A DNA stretch of 16,658 bases, from the NCBI GenBank assembly GCA_002309575.1, contig DBXP01000003.1, forward strand, positions 1 to 16,658, given 5' to 3'. The DNA is from a bacterium UBP6_UBA1209 (GTDB lineage Bacteria > UBP6 > UBA1177). Each line of letters opens with the position of its first letter. Position 1 is the stretch's first letter. Both the position numbers and the translations under genes were made by a program. This document shows, piece after piece, positions 1-9,100 of this stretch. The notes beneath the pieces were generated by a model. It worked only from the letters and a program-made list of their open reading frames with translations, was not told where the DNA came from and did not search any database.

Positions 1-10
1 ACTTATTTAT

Positions 11-107
11 CGGTAGGAGAGGCGTTAACGTCTCATTTATGGCAACCACGGTCGTTAATATTTCCGACCTTTGAGACGTCATATTATGGCGTCTCTACCG
101 CCTCTCC
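11..107. repeat. Nested inverted repeats beyond the 3' end of the giant lipoprotein gene
   Basis: The 111 bases left of the giant gene hold no open frame that I can support but several complementary arms. GGAGAGGCG (16-24) pairs with CGCCTCTCC (99-107), ACGTCTCA (28-35) with TGAGACGT (72-79), and GGTCG (50-54) with CGACC (65-69). A side hairpin is also possible, GAGACG (73-78) with CGTCTC (90-95), as is an alternative pairing of CGGTAG (11-16) with CTACCG (95-100). Together these could fold into a branched structure. Read in the direction of the upstream gene there is no U-run after the outer stem, so it is not a classical intrinsic terminator. It may be a small repetitive extragenic element or a structured RNA 3' end; the arms are seen, the role is inference. 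Confidence 0.5.
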
Positions 108-111
108 AGCC

Positions 112-3100
112 CTACCTCACACAACGAACTTTGTAGCTGCTGATATTCATACCGTTGGAGACTTGGACATTACCGTTACTGAAATCCACACCCCAAGCGG
201 AGTATGCACCGTCGGCGTAGGTAGAGGAAGACCAGAAATAGTTGCTCGGCATATCCGGAAAATATGAATAAGGAGAAGCGGATTTTTCATAGTTTACCAG
301 AGATGCCAGTTCATGTTTGTTGGGAAGTCTCCAGTCACTATAACCAGCATACGTCAAATCTTCGCAGTATTTCAAAGTCTCATCCTTCCGACTTTTTTTT
401 ATATACTCTTTCTGCCACATGAGACCGGTTCTGTTGTCAGTGACTATGTTGCCATCCGACGATGTCGTAAAATCACTTGATCTGGCAGGCTTCATCTTTT
501 CTCCGCTGACACAGAGAACTTTGTAACTCTCGGTTTTTTCCCCGTCAGACCAAGACCATCCGGCACGCGAATTGAAATAGTAAGCATAATTTGTATTGCC
601 TTTGTATTCGGCATTTGTCCACAAATAAGGATCCTCACCTGTCGGCATTCCAGTGAAATTCGAGTTCGTTGCAGGGTTGTATCTGCTGTTGTCAACTATT
701 GAAAGCAGTTCAAGCGGGTTCGGAACTCGCCAGTTGCTTATGCCGCCGTAATTCGAGTTGTTTAAGTCGTTGCAGTGGGTATTTCTGTTGTCCCATGTAT
801 AGGTTTCTTCCGAAGGTGATTTTTCCCAGGTGAGACCTGTGTTGTTGTCTATAACCACATTTGAGGATGACGAGAAACTATGAGCCTTGCATTTGCTAGT
901 GTACTGAGCATCCTGCCCGTAGAAAACGTCTCCTGTCAAAGGACAGGTTATTTCGCCTGAAGTATTATAACACTTGTCCTGACCGGTGCAGATATTGCCG
1001 AGAGTCAGCAGCAAGCACTGAGCGCCTCTCCATGCATATCCGTCATTGCATTCACACTCGTAGTTGTTCCATGCCGTTGCGGTGCATTCGTGTGTGGAAT
1101 TTGCAAGAGCTGCGCACGGGTTCGGTTTACACGGGTTCACGCAAGCCGAGCCGTTCCAGAATTTTCCTTCTTCGCAGGGATCATTGTGGACGCAGAGGAC
1201 ATAGTTTCCGTTGTCTGTGGGATGGTAACTTATGTATCCGCTGTCGAGATATACAGTAGAAGCATCAGCAGATCCTTGGCCCCAGATCGAAGATGACACT
1301 AAGTAACCATATATTGTTCCTGGGAAATCAGAGGCTGGAGCATCTATGGTTTCTCTGTCGTTAAGAAGTGATATAAGTTCATGGATGTTGGGAAGTCTCC
1401 AGTTGCTCAAACCTGCATCATTCGAATCTTCGCAGTATTTCAGTGCGTTCTTCCATGTTTTTTTGCTTTCTGACGGATTTTTCTGCCAGATAAGGCGTGT
1501 AGTCGAATCGGTGACGAGTTCATAATCGTTGCCGCCGACTGTTACTGTCGTTTGAGTCAAGTTCGCTTCAGCTATTTTGTTTCCGCTTACACAGAAAGTT
1601 TTATTCGAATCCGTCTTGTCGTCCGTTTGAGTATATTTAAAGTACAAGGATACTGTGTATGCATAGTCTTCACCTGACAAGTCGGATGTCCAGAATGAAT
1701 CTTCTATATTGTTGTAATACAGGTAGCTATGGTCAATGTAGCTGAAAATCTCTTTTACTGTCGGCAGACGCCAGTCGTTGCGGCCTGCATAGTTCCGGCT
1801 TGCCAAATTTTCACAGAGAGTTTTAGCCTCGTTCCAGTCGTAAGTTTCCGAACCTGCTACCCATGCAAGACCTAAATTGTCGTCAACGCGGACTGTCTGA
1901 TCTGAAACGGTTTCGTCTCTGAAGCTTCTCGGTACGCAGTATCCGAGCTGTGCATACTGATAATCCTGACCGAAGAAATTTTCTCCTTGAGCCGGGCAGT
2001 TTATAGTATTACCTGAATCGTTGTAGCATTCTTTCAAACCGGTGCATATCCTGCCGAAAGTTATAGGAACGCACTGAGTGTTGTCCCAGAAATATCCTTC
2101 GTCGCAGCCGCAGGAATATTTGTTCCAGTCTGTCGACGTGCATACATGCGTCGAATGGATAGCATCGGCACACGGATCGGCAATACACGGATTTACGCAC
2201 TCTGTTCCGCTCCAGAAATATCCTTCACCGGCATTGCTGCAGTCACAGACAAAACTGTCGTAAGATTTGGGAATACATACGGCATTGGCTGCTCCCAAGC
2301 ACGAATCGGCACTGCACGGAGCTACGCACTCTGAACCGTTCCAGAACTTGTCATCACCGCAGAAACTCGAGCGGACGCAGCGGATATAGGCAGCGCTATT
2401 TTTATAAAATCCATATAATAACGGCGCAATAGTTGTTGTAACGTACCAGGCATTAGCAATGTCACTGTCATTTTCTGAAGTCCACCAAGCAGTTCCTTCT
2501 ACGGGTGTCCATTCAACTGTAGTATTTTTGCTGAATATGTTGGATGCGAGTTCGTTTGAATTCGGCAGACGCCAGTCGGTGAAACCTGCATAATCCAGAT
2601 TTTCGCAGTATGAAAGAGCATTCTGCCAGGAACCAGAGCTGTATGTCTTTTGCCACATAAGCCCTGTTGAGTTGTCTTTGACTACTTTGTCGCCGTTTAT
2701 TTCAGAAACAATAAATTCTGAAGCAGGCAGTTCGTTTCCGCGGACGCATATCGCATAGTTAGGCAGTGTTTCTACATAGCCGAAGATCTGTGAAGAAGAG
2801 TAGTCTAAATTTGAATATAACCACATATATTCGGTTGACCAAATTATTGCACCTAATTCACCATGGGAGTCTGCAGACCATACACGAAGATTAGAACCGC
2901 TGATAAACGGCTTGTAACTCAAAACAGTCAGCATTTCATTCAGGGTCGGCAAACGCCAGTCGCCGTGTCCTGCGTATTCAAGATTTTCGCAGTATTCAAT
3001 AGCCTCTTCCTGTGAATAGAAAGATGTTGGTGACATACTTTTCTTCCACTCAAGACCTGTGTTGTTGTCAAGCGAGGTTTCTTCATTCAAGACAGATTTA

Positions 3101-6100
3101 TTTGTGATGTTTTGAGCTACGCATATTCCGTTTGCTGCATACTGCGAAGCCTGACCGTAGAAATCTTCACCGTATGCAGGGCATTCGATCTGAGAATCGT
3201 TGTTGTAACACTTTTCAGTCTGTGTACAGATGTTGCCCACCAAGAGAGGCTTTTTGTCTATGCAGCCCTGATCATCCCACCAGTAGTAGCCGTTACTGCA
3301 TTCGCATTTGTAATCAGTCGGACCTGTTGCAGTGCATGTGCCGGTCGAATGTGCCGTTCCGCTGCACGGATTGACTGCGCCGGAGCACGGGCTTACACAC
3401 TTTTCGCCATCCCAGAAGAATCCGTCGTTGCATCTGAAGACACATTCGTTGTCAACTGCGGTCTTGCTGTAAGTTCCGGTATTTGACGGTTCCCAGTCGG
3501 TTCCGTTCCAGGTCTGTGTTATCGAAGTATTCCACCATGTTGCGTTGTCTGCAAGTCCGTCACAAGTAGCCGGCTGCTCATCTGCATCGCAGGTCTCTCC
3601 GTGCCAGGTGTAGTGTTCGTTGCATTTGAAGCGGCATCTGTTGTCAACAGGATCTTCGCTGAATGCCGCATCAGACGTGATATCCCAGTTGCAGATGGTT
3701 TCGAGGTCGTTGCAGCCCCACTGCTGAACTATCATGCCCGGATCGTGCCACTGCGCATTGTCAGGAAGCGTATTTGCTGAACCGCAGTCGACGATTTGTG
3801 TCTTTCCGACACAGTCGTCGCCGTTCCAGACATAACCGTTATTCGTGTGGCAGACGAAACGGCACTCTTTCGGGTTTTTCGTTTCGTTGTACTGGCCGAT
3901 GAGAGTCGGATACCAGCAGTCGTCGCTTTCGGTATCGTCGTTGCAGGTCTGCGTGATCGACGAATATTCGTTCCAGCTCGCGTGGGTCGGAAGGCTGTCG
4001 TCGTCGCAGTTCCTGGTCCTCGTCAGTTCAAGTTCGCACCTTGAGTTGTTCCAGACGAAGCCCGATTTGCAGCCGCACGAGAAGGTTCCGCCCTCCGACG
4101 CAGTGCAGATGTGGTTCGAATGTTTGATGTTGAGGCAGGGATCCAGGCTGCACGGGTTAGCGCACCCTTCGCCGAAGCACTCACCGGTGTTCCTGACGCA
4201 GATGACATATTTTGTCTCCGATTTCGCCGCTGATCCGACCGAACCTGTCGCAAAGTCGACAGTCCAGGCTTCGCTGGAGTTGTCTGCAGCCGTAGTCGAA
4301 GTCCAGAAAGCGTGTTCCGGAAGTCCAGGTAAGCTGCTTGCAGCGCCATCTGATTTTTCAAAATCTATGATCGATGCAAGCTCGTTCCTGTTCGGAAGTC
4401 TCCAGTCGAACTTGTCGTCAGTCGAGACCTCTTCGCAGTATGAAAGAGCCTCAGCCCACAGTCTCGACGAAGCGTACTGCCTCTGCCACATGAGCGAGCT
4501 TTCCTTGTCTGTAACGGTCTCAGCCGCAGTTTCAAAGCGGTTGTTCGCAGCTGCGTCATACTGGTTTTTGCTGACGCAGAGAACGAAGTTTTCAGCCGAT
4601 TTTTCAACACTTGCGATCTTTCCGTCCGCACCGAGCATCCAGGCGTTTTCGCTGTTTCCGGCATCTTCTACAGACCAGAAGGTATGGGCGCCGTTTGCCG
4701 TGAAGCCGCCGACAAGAGCCGGGTATGCGTCATCGGCATTGACGATCGTGAGAAGTTCTGCCGGATCCGGGAGTCTCCACATTACGCCGCTTACGCTTAC
4801 GGTGTCGTTCAGGTGCGAGCAGTAGTCGTTAGCGTCCGACCAGTCCATAGCGCTCGTGGATGCAGTTTTCTGCCACTTGAGGTGGGTGAAGTCGTCAACG
4901 ATCACCTGGCTGCCGCCGATAATGGTCTGCGAGAAGCTCTTCGGCGTGCAGAAGCCTGCCTCCGCGTACTGGCTGTCCTGACCGAAGAAGAGTGCTCCGT
5001 AACCCGGGCATTCAGTCTCTTCGCCGTTGTCGAAGCAGCCTGTCTCGCCTGTGCAGATGTTGCCGAGCGAAAGCGGATTTTCGACGCAGCTGCCGTCAGT
5101 CCACTTGTAGCCTTTTTTGCAGGAGAAGACGCACTCGCCGCGGGTCGTGCCGTAAGAACTCTGCTTGGTCTGCGGCATCCACTTCGTGCCGTCCCAGGTC
5201 TGTTCGAATGTGCCTGCGCCGTCGTTCCAGACAGTGTTTTCAAGCGGAGCGGCGCATTCCGCGACTGTTCTTGTGCAGTTTCCTTCCGTTACCCATCTTG
5301 CGCAGTTGTCGCAGGGAGCGATACCCTTTGCGGACGAACCCATGCTTTCGATGTCGGAGCAGTTCCTCGACTTGGTGTCGCAGATCTCGCCGGTGTCGAT
5401 CACTCCGTCGCCGCAGATGCTCGCCTTTCCGCAGATCGCGCTGTCGTAGCGGCAGGTAGCGGGGTTGCACGAAGTCGTATTTTCAGGGTTCGACGAGGTC
5501 GGATAGATGTCTCCGCAGCGGACTGCAGTGATGTCCGAGCCGATGACTTCGCACTCTTCGGCGGAATCGACGATGCCGTTGCCGCACGCGTTCTTCGCGA
5601 CGACAGTGATCTCTTTCACCGTCTCGGCCTTGTTTACGGCGATATCTTCAATGTAGTTGTACATCTCTTCGCCTACAGCAAGAAGCGTGTATCTTCCGAA
5701 ATTGAGGTCGATAGCGACGTCACCGTAGCCGCCTTCGCCGAATACTGCGGTCGCCTTTGCGACAAGAAGCGTCTCCTCGTCGTAGATCTGGAGATAGACC
5801 TTGTCGGGGTGTTTTGCCGTATTGATCCTGACTTTTACGGTGAGGGTCGCTTCGGAAGAGCTGTTTACCTCCTCGTCAAGTCTGATTTCGACGCCGAAAG
5901 TCGTGTTTTCGGGGACGTTCACGCTGGTCGTTTTCGTGTAGTAGCCGTCAGCGAAGGCGTTGATCGTGTAGGATGCCGGAGCAAGGTTTTCGATCATGAT
6001 GACGCCGTCACTGTCCGGATAAAGCACTCTGTTGCCGGGGTTCATGATGATGCCGGGATTTTTCGCAGCAGCTATCGGATGACTTCCAGAATCGTAGAGA

Positions 6101-9100
6101 TAAACGGTGAGATTAGAAGGAATCGGCTTGGATTCGACGCCTTCGTTCGTCCCGTTGACCAAAAATCCGTAAGTTTTCTGAGTCGAATAGGTCTTGCCGG
6201 AAATCTTCGAGTTTACGACAACAGTCATCTTTCCTGTGATGTCGCCGAGCTCGTCGACGTTGTTCCCGTCAAGGATATCGTTGAGCGGTTTGAGGCCCGC
6301 CGCAAGGTTCCCGGGAGCGAGGACTATCGACTTCTCCCTGAGTTCTCCTTTCGGTTTGTAGTAGATGCTTCCGTTCTCGGAAACCTTTTCGTGCCCGTAG
6401 CCTTCGATCTTTATCAGGACCTTCTCGACATCCGCAGGAGTTGCGACATCGAGCGAGATCTTGTCGGTAAGGCTCGAAAGCCTGCTGAGATAAGGCTTCG
6501 TTACCAGCTCCCCATCTTCAAGAACGGAGACCGTGTGCGCCGAAGCGTCGAAAGTGTCTACTATCGAGACTGCGTTTTTGTTTTTGTTGATGCCGTCAAA
6601 GAAAAGGTAAGCCGTCTCAAGCAGCCTGTCGTTGAGCTCCGTTACCTTCTGGCTGTTGCCGAAGATCGTTCCGACATACTTTAGAACAAGGTAGTAGGTC
6701 CTGAAAAGGTCGAGTTTTTCCGCCTCTGTAAGCCTGCTGTTCATCGGCATGAAGAACTTCGCGAAGATCTTTTCAGCCTCTTCGAGCGTGATCTCGGTGC
6801 CGTCAAGAGCGACGCGGCCGTTTTCGTTCAGAGTGTAGACCTTATTGCAGTTCTGAGCCGCCGTGTCGAACCATGCGCAGATAAACTTGTCGGGAGCCAG
6901 AGCTGCCGAGACGCCGCTGAAATCGGGACCTTTCGAGGAGGTCGTGATGTAGTTCGCGAAGATCATGACCTCTTTTTTCGTAAGGACGTACCTGCTGTCG
7001 GTCTCGTCCTGACCGGTTATTGCCTTCTGCGCGTCGGCAGAGTAATCGGCGGGAGTCACGCCGCTGTAGGTCATCGGGATATTTGAAGCGCTGAACATAT
7101 CGGCAAGAGTCGAGCTCCTGTTGTAGGCGTCTGTCGAGATGAAGAGGTTAGAGATCGCGCTCCTCAGCTCAAGGCCGTTTTTCGCAGCGACGTATTCGCC
7201 GTTTGCCCTCTTCGCAGCCGTTTTGTTGTAAAAATCCGAAACGAAATAGATGTTTTCAAAGAGGTTGATGTTGCGCTGGAAGCCTACCTGCCTGTTGAAA
7301 AGCTCGTCAAGATCGCCTTCGAGGGCGCTGAGGCTTGCGCAGTCGAGGTAGCTCAGAAGGTCGTTCTTGTCCGCGCCTTCCGGTTTGTATTTTTCAATAC
7401 CGAGCCTTACGAATTTAAGCGGTGAGTAGCCCTGGTAGTAGTAATTGCCGCACCACTTCGAGATAAGATCTGCAGCTGAAACGGGAAGCGAAGCCGAATT
7501 GAGCATGAATCCCGAGAAGTGTCCGGTCTTTGCGACCATGACGCTTGAACTCGTCCCCATCATTATCGGGTCGCCTGCCGCTACGGAGGTGAAGCCGGTC
7601 TCGTCCGCCGGGACCATTATCGGGTCGCCGCCTGCAGCCGCGCCGACGGAATCGCTGCCGTCGGAGATCATTATCGGGTCGCCGCCTGCGGAGATCATCG
7701 CCGAGCTGCCGCCTGCCGAACGTGCTATCTGCATGATCGGGTCACCGCCAGCCGAGAACATGATCGGGTCGCCGCCAGCCTCGAGCATCGCCGGGTCGCC
7801 GCCGGTCGACTGCAGAACTTCGTTATTGCCGCCGGAAGATGACATCCTGGCTGAAAGCATGATCGGGTCGCCGCCGAAAACTGTGCCGAGTTCATAGACG
7901 AAGTAGAGCGAATCGTTTGTGAAGGTCGTTCCGTCGGGGCCGAAATCGATCTTTGAGACCTGCGAGCCGTCGCCGGTGGTAATTATCTTGTATGTTATCG
8001 TATTTACTTTGCTTCCGTTCTTTTTTATATTGGTATTCTTCGGGATGACGACATAAATGCCGTTGTCGATGTAGTGCGAAACATCCTTTGTCATATCCGA
8101 GACATCGATCGTTCCGCTCAGTTTTTCAAGCATGAAGAGTATCGTCGAGGAATCTTCCGAGATCATTATCGGGTCGCCGCCGTCATCCTGCATGATCGGG
8201 TCGCCGCCTGCGCTGAGCCGTGCGCGGACGGTGTATTCGCCGGGATCGACGCTTCTGAACTTGTGCGCCGCCGCCTCGGCAGTCTGGTTGAGAACTGTCC
8301 AGACGATTTTGAAACCCTCCGTGACCACGTTGCTGCCGCCTTCGATGTTGAGGGTCACTTCATTGTCGCTGCTCTCCGGATTTGAAGCGTTTATTACGAC
8401 TTCCTTTTTGTCAGCCGAGATTTTGAAGCCGTTGAAAAATTTTCCGAAATCGCTGCCTTCTGCCTTCTGGACATCTGAAGCGATCTTTTCGGAGAGCGTT
8501 TTTGGATCTGTCGTATCGAGGAATGAAGCGAGAAGTCTGAGTCCCTGCGAGATGCCTGAAAGTTTTGAATAATCGAGTTCTCCAAGCCATTCGCCGGTCC
8601 CGAGTTTTGCGTAAGACCTTATTTTTGTTTCGCTTTTTCGGATATCAGCGCAGTTTTTGTCGAGAAGGTAAGCCGCATCCGTGATTTCCGAGATGTTCGC
8701 GGTGTGGTCGCTCAAGCCCTTGAAGCAGCTTGCAAACCCGTTCGCCTTGACGCAGTATGTCCTTGCTGCCGAAATGTCTGCCTTGAAGGAGTATTTTCCG
8801 TCCGCGCCGGTGTTCGCCGACGCTATTTTGTCGGTAGTGCCGCATTCGTAAAGAGCCGCTTCGATCCCGGAAACATCGCTACCAATCTGGTAGAGACCGG
8901 AAATCTTGTGATTTTCGGTGGTTTCAGTGATCCCGGAATCTCCTGTGTCGCCGTCGGGGCCTGAATCGCCCGAATCGGTGTCGTCGGTCTCCTCGTCAGG
9001 AGCCGTATCCTGGGAGTCGTTGCCGGGCTCGTCGGTATCGGTAGCCGCATCGGTATCGGTCGCGTCGTTGTCGGTCGCGGTCCCGTGCCCTTTTTTGCCG

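Noticed and set aside
11..107. Integron attC site or intrinsic terminator at the left edge
   Set aside because: The GTTAACG sequence does not fit the GTTRRRY core, no matching RYYYAAC is placed properly, and no U-run follows the stem.
3845..4825. 326-codon plus-strand frame opposite module A
   Set aside because: The minus strand here encodes DUF1566 and EGF-like segments with conserved Cys and WRLP motifs; the plus-strand product is Ser-rich and featureless.
4684..6684. Long plus-strand open frame (666 codons) opposite the giant lipoprotein
   Set aside because: The opposite strand encodes a coherent protein with signal peptide and known domains. The plus-strand product is rich in Arg, Val and Ala with no recognisable motif, as expected of an antisense shadow in GC-moderate DNA.
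7561..7875. Regularly recurring 18-base units resembling a CRISPR array
   Set aside because: Units are shorter than CRISPR repeats, spacing varies from 9 to about 70 bases, and all copies lie in one coding frame; there are no cas genes.
7445..7897. Plus-strand frame with IIGSPPA/MIGSPPA repeats
   Set aside because: It is the antisense reading of the GGDPIM repeats. The minus-strand frame continues uninterrupted through the array and is flanked by a coherent fold.
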